Shown here piece by piece: positions 18,206-25,918 of a DNA stretch of 64,000 nt. The notes below the pieces were generated by a model. It worked only from the letters and a program-made list of their open reading frames with translations, searched no databases and was not told the DNA's origin. The position numbers and the translations under genes are program-made. Source of the stretch: Chloracidobacterium sp. (lineage in GTDB: Bacteria > Acidobacteriota > Blastocatellia > Pyrinomonadales > Pyrinomonadaceae); the NCBI GenBank assembly GCA_016712045.1, contig JADJRV010000019.1:54266-118265 (forward strand). The letters are read 5' to 3'. The stretch's first letter is position 1, and every line of letters starts with the position of its first letter.

Positions 18206-18547
18206 CTATTTTCCGATGACAACTTTTTCGCGATTTGCGTTGATCGCGACAAAGATCAGATCGGCCGACGTAACGCGCACGACCTGTCCTTTATTCCCAA
18301 AACGTTCGGCTTCGACCTCTACATGGATGGTGATCGAGGTCCTGCCCACCTTTAGAGTCGTCGCGTAAAAACTTACCAGGTCGCCAATAAACACTGGCTC
18401 ATGAAAAATGACCTCGTTCATCGCGACCGTTACAAAACGCTCGTGCTTTGTATGCCTGACGGCCTCGACACCGCCGGCGACGTCGATATAGCTCAATATA
18501 ACGCCGCCAAAAACGGTGCCGTGTGCGTTAGTATCACGCGGCATCAT
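18206..18547 (-). CDS. Acyl-CoA thioesterase, hotdog fold (YciA-like)
   Basis: Hydrolyses acyl-CoA thioesters; about 113 residues are visible. Family motifs are P-R-D-T-N-A-H-G-T-V-F-G-G-V-I-L-S-Y-I-D, whose Asp is catalytic in the family, then the F-H-E-P-V-F-I-G-D-L-V segment. Conservation continues upstream of the first ATG in the same frame (A-I-R-L-T before M-M-P), where YciA proteins usually have 8-15 more residues, but there is no ATG, GTG or TTG in that stretch. The true start may be a rare codon, or the 5' end may have been altered by the adjacent repeat at 18597. Confidence 0.85.
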   Translation of the reverse strand: MMPRDTNAHGTVFGGVILSYIDVAGGVEAVRHTKHERFVTVAMNEVIFHEPVFIGDLVSFYATTLKVGRTSITIHVEVEAERFGNKGQVVRVTSADLIFVAINANREKVVIGK

Positions 18548-18596
18548 CGTCAGGCGTATCGCCGCATCTCTGATTGTTTTTTCGTTCCAAATTTTT

Positions 18597-18683
18597 TTAA
18601 CGCAGATAAACGCAAATTAACGCAGATATCTAAAGAATTTTGGTATTTCTTATCTGCGTTAATCAGCGTCCATCCGCGGTTAA
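18597..18683. repeat. Dispersed 10-nt-period inverted repeat, variant copy
   Basis: Units read ACGCAGATAA / ACGCAAATTA / ACGCAGATAT, and the right arm is the complementary series ending in CGCGGTTAA. It is a related sequence class to 6239 with ACGC in place of ACAC. It separates the hydrolase stop from the thioesterase 5' end. Confidence 0.8.
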
Positions 18684-18688
18684 TTCTT

Positions 18689-19306
18689 TTAAGTCCAGTC
18701 GCGAATCGTGTCCCGCAGCTCGTTCAAATGCTCGTCGAAAAAGTGTCCGCAGTTTTCAAATACGACGACCTCGGCGTGAGGGATCTGGTCGATGAGGCTG
18801 CGAAGGCTGTCGATCGAGCCAAATTCGTCTTGGTCACCGTGTACAAAAAGTATCGGCTTTTTTACAGCGGTCAGGAAATCGTAATCGCCGTATTTATCGA
18901 CCGGCGTGCCGATGCTGATGAGGCGTGCTATACGGTCGTCAGCATAACCGACCTCAAGCGCTGTTCGAGATCCAAACGAAAACCCCGCGAGAGTCGTGTC
19001 TTCGCCCGGGTATTGGTCGAACATATACGCGAGTGCGTCGGCCACATCCTCTCTGCCGCCCTCGACCTCGTTATGTTCACCAGTCGAATCGCCAACGCCG
19101 CGAAAGTTAAACCTCAGTGTCGTCAGTCCGGCGTCAACTAGTCCGGCCGCCGCACGAAACACCACCTTGTTATGCATCGTCCCGCCGCCGAGCGGATGTG
19201 GGTGACATACCAGTCCGATGCCACGGCGCTCGCCCGCAGGTTTTTTCAGGATCGCCTCAAGCTGGCCGTGTGATGCAGGGATGTAAAGACTGCCTTTTGG
19301 ATACAT
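18689..19306 (-). CDS. Alpha/beta hydrolase (dienelactone-hydrolase-like)
   Basis: A 205-residue cytoplasmic hydrolase. It has the family signatures C-H-P-H-P-L-G-G-G-T-M-H-N-K-V, a nucleophile elbow G-F-S-F-G-S, an acid in H-G-D-Q-D-E-F and a catalytic His in N-C-G-H-F-F. The short form without a lid domain and the CHPHPLGGGTM motif match a widespread group of small alpha/beta hydrolases of unknown substrate. It lies upstream of the thioesterase on the same strand, separated by repeat DNA. Confidence 0.87.
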   Translation of the reverse strand: MYPKGSLYIPASHGQLEAILKKPAGERRGIGLVCHPHPLGGGTMHNKVVFRAAAGLVDAGLTTLRFNFRGVGDSTGEHNEVEGGREDVADALAYMFDQYPGEDTTLAGFSFGSRTALEVGYADDRIARLISIGTPVDKYGDYDFLTAVKKPILFVHGDQDEFGSIDSLRSLIDQIPHAEVVVFENCGHFFDEHLNELRDTIRDWT

Positions 19307-19488
19307 GTTCGAATTCTTGATTTTAGATTCTGGAGACTATCTAAGCAAATGTTGGGAGTTTAAGTTGGGAGGGGGGGGGGGGTAAGAAAAAAGGGGAAAA
19401 TTTTTTTTTTTTTTTTTGTTTTTTTGTGGTCTCCAATTGTTTCCCCCTGTTTCCGTGATACTTTTTCATTTAATTTATCTTTATTTTC
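19307..19488. other. Intergenic stretch with a G12 run and T17/T7 runs
   Basis: No gene. Between the divergent hydrolase and GT-C-like genes lie twelve G (19371-19382), then seventeen T (19401-19417), one G and seven more T. A TGGAGAC/GTCTCCA inverted pair brackets the runs (about 19331 and 19429). Such runs are rare in the rest of the window and could mark an assembly join, a phase-variable promoter or a real tract whose length is uncertain. Confidence 0.7.
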
Positions 19489-21324
19489 ATGGAAGAGATC
19501 ATAAACGAAACGCCCGCTATCACGGACGAACAACCGCCAAAACCTAAGCAAAGCTGGAGCGAGTTTCTCGAGAGCGAGCATGCAGTCCGCATTATCTATC
19601 TGATTTTCGGGTTTCTCGCGATCCTGATGGTGATGACGTTTTTGCAGACGCGGACGGACGCGATCTGCTGCGGCGACTGGGACGGCTATTATCACATCAA
19701 ATGGTCGTCGCTGCTGTGGGAAAATTTCAAGCAATTCAAATGGCTGCCGACATTTGAGTGGCTGCCGCTGACGGTGCTAAATCCGGCGGATTACGCTGAC
19801 CACCATTTTCTTTTCCACCTCTTACAAATCCCGTTCTTGTGGTTTTTTGAGCCGGTCACGGCGGCAAAGGTCGCGACGGTTTTTTACGCAACGCTCGCCA
19901 TTTTCTCCGTCTATTGGCTGATCTACCGCTACGAGATCAAGCATCAATTGCTGTGGCTCGCGGCGATCATGGTCTGCTCAAACGCCTTTTATTACCGGAT
20001 GAACATGGGCAAGGCCCCGCCGCTCACGATCATCATCACGGTGCTCGGCGTGCATCTGCTGTTTCAGAGAAATTACAAATGGCTGCTGCCGCTGATGTTT
20101 GCATTTGTGTGGACGTACAGCCTGTTTCCGCTGCTGCTGTTTGCGGCAATTATCTGGACACTCATCATCGCGTGGAACGAACGCCGGTTCGAATGGCGGC
20201 CGTTTGTCTACACGATGGGCGGCATGATCGCCGGAAATATCATCAACCCGTATTTCCCGACAAATCTCTATCTTTTCTACGAGCATTTCGCCACGAAATT
20301 TAAGGTCGGCTCCGATTTTGTCGTCGCGGTCGGCGGCGAATGGTATCCGTATTCCGGCATGGAATTGCTGATGAATTTCCCCGTGGCTCTCGCGGCAATG
20401 CTCATGGGTTATATTCTGTTCGTGCCAAAGGGAACCAAATTGCCCGAAAAAGCTTCGTTCTTTCTGGTATTTACCAGCATATTGCTCGCGGCACAGTTTC
20501 GTTCAAAACGCTTTGCTGAGTATTTTCCGCCATTCGCAATACTGTTTGCAGCGTTTGCATACAGCGCCTTTACCGCGCCAAAGGCTGCCGAGCTGCCCGA
20601 CGAATTTCAACGCGATATCGACCCCTATCTAGACGCCGACAAACCGACCGAGCGGCAATCATGGCTCCACGCCGCACGTCAAGCGACGCCCTGGGTTGTC
20701 GGTATTTTGTTGTGTATCTTTTGGCTCTACAACATGATCGGGCTGCACAAATTTGGTTTTGACGAAGCCGGGATGATCGACAATATCAAAACCAACGAGC
20801 CCGGCGACAAGTACAAACGTGCGATGCAGTTTGCCACGGGTCTAGATGAGACCGGTGCCGACAACATCCCGAAAGGCGAGCGGATATTTAACTGCACTTG
20901 GGACGATTTTCCAAAGCTGTTTTTTTACGACACCAAACACACTTACGTTTATGGCCTCGACCCCAATTATCTCTATTCGGAAAATCCTGAGTTGTACAAA
21001 TTGCTCAAAGACCTGACCGAAGGCAAGATCGACGATCCGGCGCCCGTGATACGCGAAAAATTTGGTGCAAACTACATCTTCGCCGATGCCAAAGAAAACA
21101 CGGACATGATCGCCAAAGCTCTCGAAAGCGGCTGGGTTGAGACGATCTATGAGGATGACGACGCACGTCTGTTAAAGATACGTGCCGTCAAAGGCGATGC
21201 TCCTAATGATGCAAAAGACGAACCTCCCGCGACGCCCGAAGAGCAAAAGATACTCGACGAAGAGGAACGCAACGACGCTAAAAACGTGAACGCAAATGCC
21301 GATAATGATGACCCGGAAAATTAG
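19489..21324 (+). CDS. Multi-pass membrane protein, GT-C glycosyltransferase-like
   Basis: A 611-residue integral membrane protein with about ten to twelve hydrophobic segments. The first external loop carries C-G-D-W-D-G-Y-Y-H-I-K-W, an acidic motif placed like the catalytic loop of STT3/PMT-type GT-C enzymes, which use lipid-linked sugars. The C-terminal soluble part has F-F-Y-D-T-K-H-T-Y-V-Y-G-L-D-P, similar in layout to other large membrane glycosyltransferases. It ends in an acidic Asn/Asp-rich tail. The donor and acceptor are unknown. The ATG follows the homopolymer tract. The downstream lipoprotein gene overlaps it by 29 nt. Confidence 0.7.
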   Translation: MEEIINETPAITDEQPPKPKQSWSEFLESEHAVRIIYLIFGFLAILMVMTFLQTRTDAICCGDWDGYYHIKWSSLLWENFKQFKWLPTFEWLPLTVLNPADYADHHFLFHLLQIPFLWFFEPVTAAKVATVFYATLAIFSVYWLIYRYEIKHQLLWLAAIMVCSNAFYYRMNMGKAPPLTIIITVLGVHLLFQRNYKWLLPLMFAFVWTYSLFPLLLFAAIIWTLIIAWNERRFEWRPFVYTMGGMIAGNIINPYFPTNLYLFYEHFATKFKVGSDFVVAVGGEWYPYSGMELLMNFPVALAAMLMGYILFVPKGTKLPEKASFFLVFTSILLAAQFRSKRFAEYFPPFAILFAAFAYSAFTAPKAAELPDEFQRDIDPYLDADKPTERQSWLHAARQATPWVVGILLCIFWLYNMIGLHKFGFDEAGMIDNIKTNEPGDKYKRAMQFATGLDETGADNIPKGERIFNCTWDDFPKLFFYDTKHTYVYGLDPNYLYSENPELYKLLKDLTEGKIDDPAPVIREKFGANYIFADAKENTDMIAKALESGWVETIYEDDDARLLKIRAVKGDAPNDAKDEPPATPEEQKILDEEERNDAKNVNANADNDDPEN

Positions 21325-21763
21325 TAGAGGAGTAGAGGAGAGCAGGAGTAGGGAAGTTGTCGGAACGCTCGTCCTGACCTTTTTCATCGCTCTGACTGGG
21401 GCTTGCGGTGCGAATGACGGCACTCTCAAATCGGGCAAGGAAACGCCCGCATCGTCAAATGCCCAGCTGACCAAGTCCGTATTCGAAGAAGATCTCGGGT
21501 CAATGCGGACGGCGGATTTTCGTTTTGTTTATGTTTTGCGGCGAAAGGACGGAGGCAAGATCGACGCCGAGGACCGCAGCGTCATTAAGGCCCAGACGAC
21601 GGATGCGAACCGCCGGATGTCATCCGACGATGACAAGGCGTTTATTATCGGCACTAACACACAAATACCGCCAAAGAATATGTTCGTTCTAATGGCCCGT
21701 TTCGCTGTCGAAAATTATTCTCCTCCTCCAGTGGCAAATACGAACGCAAACGCGAATAAGTAG
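21296..21763 (+). CDS. Hypothetical lipoprotein
   Basis: A 155-residue protein with a hydrophobic segment ending in a lipobox L-T-G-A-C near residue 37 and a C-terminal A-N-T-N-A-N-A-N-K tail. No known domain was recognised. The start is uncertain: ATGs at 21296, 21305 and 21308 all lie inside the end of the upstream gene. The basic stretch before the hydrophobic core (I-S-R-G-V-E-E-S-R-S-R-E) is encoded by an 8-nt-period repeat at 21323. The overlap suggests coupling with the GT-C-like protein. Confidence 0.6.
   Translation: MPIMMTRKISRGVEESRSREVVGTLVLTFFIALTGACGANDGTLKSGKETPASSNAQLTKSVFEEDLGSMRTADFRFVYVLRRKDGGKIDAEDRSVIKAQTTDANRRMSSDDDKAFIIGTNTQIPPKNMFVLMARFAVENYSPPPVANTNANANK
21323..21353. 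repeat. 8-nt-period tandem repeat (AGTAGAGG units)
   Basis: Units AGTAGAGG / AGTAGAGG / AGAGCAGG / AGTAGGGA. The first TAG is the stop codon of the GT-C-like gene, while in another frame the array encodes the N-region of the following lipoprotein. It is the single-arm counterpart of the inverted array at 36764. Confidence 0.65.
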
Positions 21764-21781
21764 CGTATATTATTACTGAAT

Positions 21782-22989
21782 ATGCCCGAGCTGAAAACGC
21801 CAAATATCGATCCGCCGGCTCCGCCTGAGGTGCCAGCGACGCCGGCAACCCGTGTCGTGCTCGACCCATCGTCGCCGTCGTTGCGGTCGATATTGCGTGT
21901 CGTAATAATCACGCTGATCATTTTGTTTATCGCAGGTTCTGTCCAGACGGTCATCAGCTCGATCGCCTCGCTATTTTTCCTCGTCGTCCTGTCGGTGTTT
22001 TTTGCATATCTGATCGACCCGCTCGTGCGGCTCATCCGGCGGCCTTTCAAAGATCGAGGTCTTGAAAAATGGATGCCGCGTTCGTTTGCGATAGTCATCG
22101 CGTATCTTTTCGTTTTTACGGTGCTCGGCATTGCGATCTCAAACATCGCACCGCGCGTAATTGATCAGGCAAAAGAATTTGGGGCAAACATCCCGTCATA
22201 CGGCCAGTCATTACGGGCCCGGGGAAACGAACTAAACCAGCGATTTGACCGTCTGCGAATCCCTGATGAGGTTCAAAATGAGATCAATAAAAAGGCAACC
22301 GATATCGGTAGCAGCATTACGGCCGCGGTAGGTAATTTTGTGCTAATGTCGGTCACCTATCTGCCGTGGTTTTTGCTGGTGCCGATTCTCGCATTTTTCT
22401 TTTTGAAAGATGTAAATCAATTTCGGTTGGCTGTATTACGCATGTTCCCGGCCGGCCCCTATCGTATGCGTGCCGAGGCCGTGCTGCAAGAGGTAAACAC
22501 GACGCTTGCCGCCTATACGCGGAGCAGATCATCTCGTGCGTCCTCATAGCAATTCTGTGTACGATCGGTTTTTACGCGCTCGGGCTCAAATACGCTTTGT
22601 TGTTGGGAATCCTCGCCGGTATTTTCGAATTTGTTCCGCTGCTTGGGCCCGTTACCATCGGCCTGATCGTTATCACCACGGCTGCAGCCTCTGACGACCC
22701 ATGGAAAGCTCTATACGTTGCGATCTTTTTGATCGTGCTGCGGATCATCCACGATTACGTCACCTATCCACGCATCGTCCGCGGCGGCATACATCTGCAT
22801 CCGCTGGCGATCATATTGTCGGTGCTTGCCGGCGAGCAGGTTGCCGGCATTCCCGGAGTGTTCTTAGCGATCCCGATAGTTGCCGTCGCGACCGTCATCT
22901 ATCGCCACGTATTAGAGCATCGCGGAGCACGCGGCCTCGTCTCAGGCTGGATCCAAGACGCCGAATCCCACCCGGAGGCAGGAGCCTAA
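21782..22989 (+). CDS. AI-2E family transporter (permease), frameshifted
   Basis: An eight-helix inner-membrane protein of the AI-2E/PerM family, whose members export small molecules or exchange ions. The N-terminal part (from 21782) has the Pro-rich head, paired helices and a periplasmic region. The conserved C-terminal part (L-G-I-L-A-G-I-F-E-F-V-P-L-L-G-P, P-R-I-V-R-G-G-I-H-L-H-P-L, G-I-P-G-V-F-L-A-I-P) lies in the next frame. The shift is one missing base near 22521 at a GG pair in the Y-T-R-E-Q region. The AI-2 substrate of the family name is not universal, and no luxS is seen here. Confidence 0.85.
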
Positions 22990-22990
22990 A

Positions 22991-23119
22991 ATGTCTTCGA
23001 TAGCATGGCTGGTCGTATTCTTTTTCGTGCTGCTCGCTCTGAGCATCCTGATCTATGTACTCGTAGTAAAAGCATTTTACTGGGGCGATAAAAAAGAGCC
23101 GCCGACTAAAAAGCGTTAA
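22991..23119 (+). CDS. Small single-pass membrane protein, 42 aa
   Basis: Starts 1 nt after the AI-2E stop codon. It has one strong transmembrane helix (W-L-V-V-F-F-F-V-L-L-A-L-S-I-L-I-Y) followed by a basic tail (K-K-E-P-P-T-K-K-R). Its stop codon shares TTAA with the stop of the converging lpxK gene. The tight spacing supports co-translation with the transporter. The function is unknown; it could be an accessory subunit. Confidence 0.6.
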   Translation: MSSIAWLVVFFFVLLALSILIYVLVVKAFYWGDKKEPPTKKR

Positions 23120-24129
23120 AGAAGCTCTCTAAAAACCGTGTCATCATCGACTTTGATCTCGATCTCCGCGACATAGCAAGGCGTCTCAAAACTCAGCCCT
23201 TCAAGTTTAACTGCGTCTTTCGCTGTTACGACCAATGCTTCGCATAGATGGCTCTGGCCCTGAGCATCGCTTTCTATTAGATCCACATCAAGCTGACTAT
23301 ATAAATGGTGATCCTCAAACGCCCAGTCTTCTCGAATATCTAGGCCTGCATTGGTAAGCATCTTAAAAAAACTTTCCGGGTTACCCAGCGCGCAAAACGC
23401 ATAGACATTCTTTCCGGTCAAAATCGTCGTGCTTAGATCCGTTGAATGCAACTCTCTAAAACCCAAGAGACTATTTGATATTTCAAAAACGGGAGCACTG
23501 CTATTCCAATTTGAAATTTCAGATCTCAAAATTGAAACTGTTTGAGTGCTAACCAGATCCGCTCGCGTGATAACAACAACATCTGCCCGTGATAGATTAC
23601 GCAGCGGCTCACGTAGACGCCCGGCGGGTAGCATCTTGCCGCCACCAAACGGGTTTGTCGCATCGATGCAAACAATATCGACATCGCGCTTTGCCTTGCG
23701 GTGCTGAAACCCGTCATCGAGGACAAATACGGTTACGCCAAATCGCCGCTTTGCCCACTCGGCGGCCGCCACGCGATCCGCATCGGCGATGACGATGGCT
23801 TTGCAAAGTAATTTATTTGCTAATTCAAACGGCTCGTCTCCAGATTCGGTAGCGGTTGCGAGTATGTTTTCGCCGTCGGATACGAGGACGCGATTTCTAG
23901 GATTGTTGCGTCCGTAGCCGCGAGTTAGGATGCAAACTTTTTCACCACGCTCCGCCAAAATATTGGCAACATACGCAACAAGCGGCGTCTTTCCCGTACC
24001 ACCGGTCGTAATATTGCCAATACTTATAACACGCGCACCGAGATCGTGCGATTCGAAAACGCCCTTATCATAAAGCGCATTTCGAATGTCCGCAACTTTT
24101 CCGTAGATGGCTGACAGCAGCGATAGCAT
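23116..24129 (-). CDS. lpxK: Tetraacyldisaccharide 4'-kinase
   Basis: Phosphorylates the 4' position of the lipid A disaccharide at the inner membrane. The 337-residue protein has a Walker A of unusual LpxK type, G-G-T-G-K-T at residues 43-48, then L-T-R-G-Y-G-R, G-D-E-P, V-L-D-D-G-F-Q-H and P-A-G-R-L-R-E-P. Residues about 196-207 (S-E-I-S-N-W-N and nearby F-E-I-S-N) are encoded by a 7-nt-period array that shares 21 identical bases with the spacer before dnaJ. It converges on the 42-aa gene with overlapping stops. Confidence 0.95.
   Translation of the reverse strand: MLSLLSAIYGKVADIRNALYDKGVFESHDLGARVISIGNITTGGTGKTPLVAYVANILAERGEKVCILTRGYGRNNPRNRVLVSDGENILATATESGDEPFELANKLLCKAIVIADADRVAAAEWAKRRFGVTVFVLDDGFQHRKAKRDVDIVCIDATNPFGGGKMLPAGRLREPLRNLSRADVVVITRADLVSTQTVSILRSEISNWNSSAPVFEISNSLLGFRELHSTDLSTTILTGKNVYAFCALGNPESFFKMLTNAGLDIREDWAFEDHHLYSQLDVDLIESDAQGQSHLCEALVVTAKDAVKLEGLSFETPCYVAEIEIKVDDDTVFRELL
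23512..23545. repeat. 7-nt-period array inside lpxK
   Basis: Heptamers AATTTGA / AATTTCA / GATCTCA / AAATTGA lie inside the coding region. A partial inverted partner (GATATTTCAAA) lies about 40 nt to the left. A 21-base stretch is identical to the dnaK-dnaJ spacer array at 33203. Confidence 0.6.
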
Positions 24130-24133
24130 CGTC

Positions 24134-24208
24134 GTTAATTATCAATTATCAATTGTTAATTACCAATTGATATCGATAAAAACTATTCACTATTAACTGT
24201 TCACTTTC
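24134..24208. repeat. 7-nt-period arrays between lpxK and trpD
   Basis: A first array has heptamers AATTATC / AATTATC / AATTGTT / AATTACC / AATTGAT. A second has CTATTCA / CTATTAA / CTGTTCA. The second array contains the trpD stop codon and encodes its last residues K-V-N-S. Confidence 0.75.
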
Positions 24209-25284
24209 TTATTTGTAACTTGAATGAGCCGATCAAGCTTATTCTGTGCCTGGCCGCTGTCGATGCTTTGTTCGGCGAGGCGGGCTGCATGCATCGGGTC
24301 TTTGGCAATGCCGCCAAGAAACAGGGCGGCACCGGCGTTTAGGACGATCAGCGAACGGGCCTCGTCGCGGCGTCGGCTGGCGAGCACTTCGCGGATGATC
24401 TTTGCACTTTCTTTGGCAGAGCTTGCTTTCAGGTGGTCGATCTTTGCCGGTTTGAGGCCGAAATCGTTGGGCGATATGACATGGGCTTTTACGTCCGTTC
24501 CGGTCACGGCGGCGACAAATGTTTTGCCCGCCAGCGTTATCTCGTCGAGCCCGTCAGAGCCGTGTACAACCCAGGCCTTTTCCGTTTTCAGCATCGCAAG
24601 CGCCCGTGCGGTCGGTTCGAGCATCGATTGATGCCAGACGCCGATGAGCTGCCGCGAGACGTTTGCCGGGTTTGCTAAGAGGCCGAGAATGTTCAGGCAA
24701 GTGCGAATGCCCAAACTGCTGCGGACATCCGCTAGCCGCCGTAGAGCTGGGTGAAATTTTGGGGCAAATAGAAAGCTCAGACCAACGCCGTTGAGGGCCA
24801 TTTGGGCGACGTCCGGTTCGCTCGACACTTTGACGCCAAGCTCGCCGAGCACATCGGCACTGCCGGCTTTGCTGGTCACGCCGCGATTGCTTTGTTTTGC
24901 AATGACGAGCCCCGCACCGGCGGCGACAAGAGCGGCGGCGGTCGAGACGTTAAATGTTCGTGCCGTCGAGGAACCTGTTCCCGCGATATCAAAAGCCTTT
25001 TTTGATCCCGGCACCTTTACCGCGAGCGATCTCATCACGCTCGCCATACCGGCAAGCTCTTCGTGCGTCTCGCCTTTGGCGGTCAGGGCCGTCAATGCTC
25101 CGGCGATCTGATTCGACCCGGTCCGTCCGTCAGTGAGTGCCCGGAAAAAGTCCGCAGCTTCGTTTGCCGACAGGTCTTCGCCACGCAAAAGGCGCGCGAA
25201 AAACGGGAACAGCGGCGTGTCGGCTTTTGGATTGGTGGCGGTGATCGGTGCCGAGGGCAGCCAATCGGCTCGTGTGCGGGTCAT
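24193..25284 (-). CDS. trpD: Anthranilate phosphoribosyltransferase
   Basis: Transfers phosphoribose from PRPP to anthranilate in tryptophan synthesis. The 363-residue protein has the helical N-terminal domain (L-L-R-G-E-D-L-S-A-N-E-A) and the glycine loop region T-F-N-V-S-T-A-A-A-L-V-A-A-G-A-G. The G-S-A-D-V-L-G-E-L-G motif follows. Key loops are divergent: G-T-G-G-D-G is G-T-G-S-S-T, and K-H-G-N-R is K-Q-S-N-R, losing a conserved His. A functional shift within the TrpD/PRPP transferase family is possible. trpG lies 65 nt upstream on the same strand, which supports the tryptophan role. Confidence 0.85.
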   Translation of the reverse strand: MTRTRADWLPSAPITATNPKADTPLFPFFARLLRGEDLSANEAADFFRALTDGRTGSNQIAGALTALTAKGETHEELAGMASVMRSLAVKVPGSKKAFDIAGTGSSTARTFNVSTAAALVAAGAGLVIAKQSNRGVTSKAGSADVLGELGVKVSSEPDVAQMALNGVGLSFLFAPKFHPALRRLADVRSSLGIRTCLNILGLLANPANVSRQLIGVWHQSMLEPTARALAMLKTEKAWVVHGSDGLDEITLAGKTFVAAVTGTDVKAHVISPNDFGLKPAKIDHLKASSAKESAKIIREVLASRRRDEARSLIVLNAGAALFLGGIAKDPMHAARLAEQSIDSGQAQNKLDRLIQVTNKKVNS

Positions 25285-25349
25285 AAAAATTAGTGTGCTG
25301 AGAGCGGATCGAGAGCGGCAAAAGGGAACAGATCCCTACATCTACTATG

Positions 25350-25916
25350 TCAGAGTTCGAGGAAATTTTGCAATAACTTTCTGCCGTGCTCGGTCAATAT
25401 CGACTCCGGGTGAAACTGCACGCCCTCTATTTTCAGCGTCTTGTGACGCAGCCCCATCACAAGCCCATCCGGCGACTCGGCGGAAATCTCAAGCGTATCG
25501 GGCATGCTGTCACGCTCGACGATCAGGCTGTGGTACCGCCCCGCCGCGAAATTATTTGGAATGCCGGAGAAAACAGTTTTGCCGTCGTGAATGATCTCGA
25601 CCGGCTTTCCGTGCACCGGCTCAGGTGCACGCGACACTTTGCCGCCAAAATACTGCCCGATCGCCTGATGGCCGAGACATACGCCGAGAATAGGCAATTT
25701 GTCGGCAAACCGTTCGATAACCTCCAGCGAAATGCCCGCCGCGTCCGGCGTTCCGGGTCCTGGCGAGATCAGGATGCGTTCTGGTTTTAGCTCGTCAGCG
25801 ATCTCATCGACCGTTACTTCGTCATTGCGAACGACACGCATTTCGGCTCCAAGCTCGCCAAGATATTGGACGAGGTTGTAGGTAAATGAGTCGTAATTGT
25901 CGATTACAAGCAGCAT
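25350..25916 (-). CDS. trpG: Anthranilate/aminodeoxychorismate synthase glutaminase
   Basis: A class I glutamine amidotransferase of 188 residues that supplies ammonia to anthranilate synthase, or to PabB. It starts M-L-L-V-I-D-N-Y-D-S-F-T-Y-N. The oxyanion loop is S-P-G-P-G-T-P, the nucleophile Cys80 lies in G-V-C-L-G-H-Q-A-I-G, and the His-Glu pair lies in V-Q-F-H-P-E-S. Its ATG is 2 nt after the stop of the SDR gene, so the two are coupled. trpE is not in the window. TrpG and PabA cannot be separated by sequence, but the neighbouring trpD favours TrpG. Confidence 0.93.
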   Translation of the reverse strand: MLLVIDNYDSFTYNLVQYLGELGAEMRVVRNDEVTVDEIADELKPERILISPGPGTPDAAGISLEVIERFADKLPILGVCLGHQAIGQYFGGKVSRAPEPVHGKPVEIIHDGKTVFSGIPNNFAAGRYHSLIVERDSMPDTLEISAESPDGLVMGLRHKTLKIEGVQFHPESILTEHGRKLLQNFLEL

Positions 25917-25918
25917 GG

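Noticed and set aside
19360..19734. Minus-strand open frame covering the homopolymer region
   Set aside because: It consists of poly-Lys and other homopolymer-coded runs and is antisense to the N-terminus of the GT-C-like gene. There is no ribosome site and no similarity.
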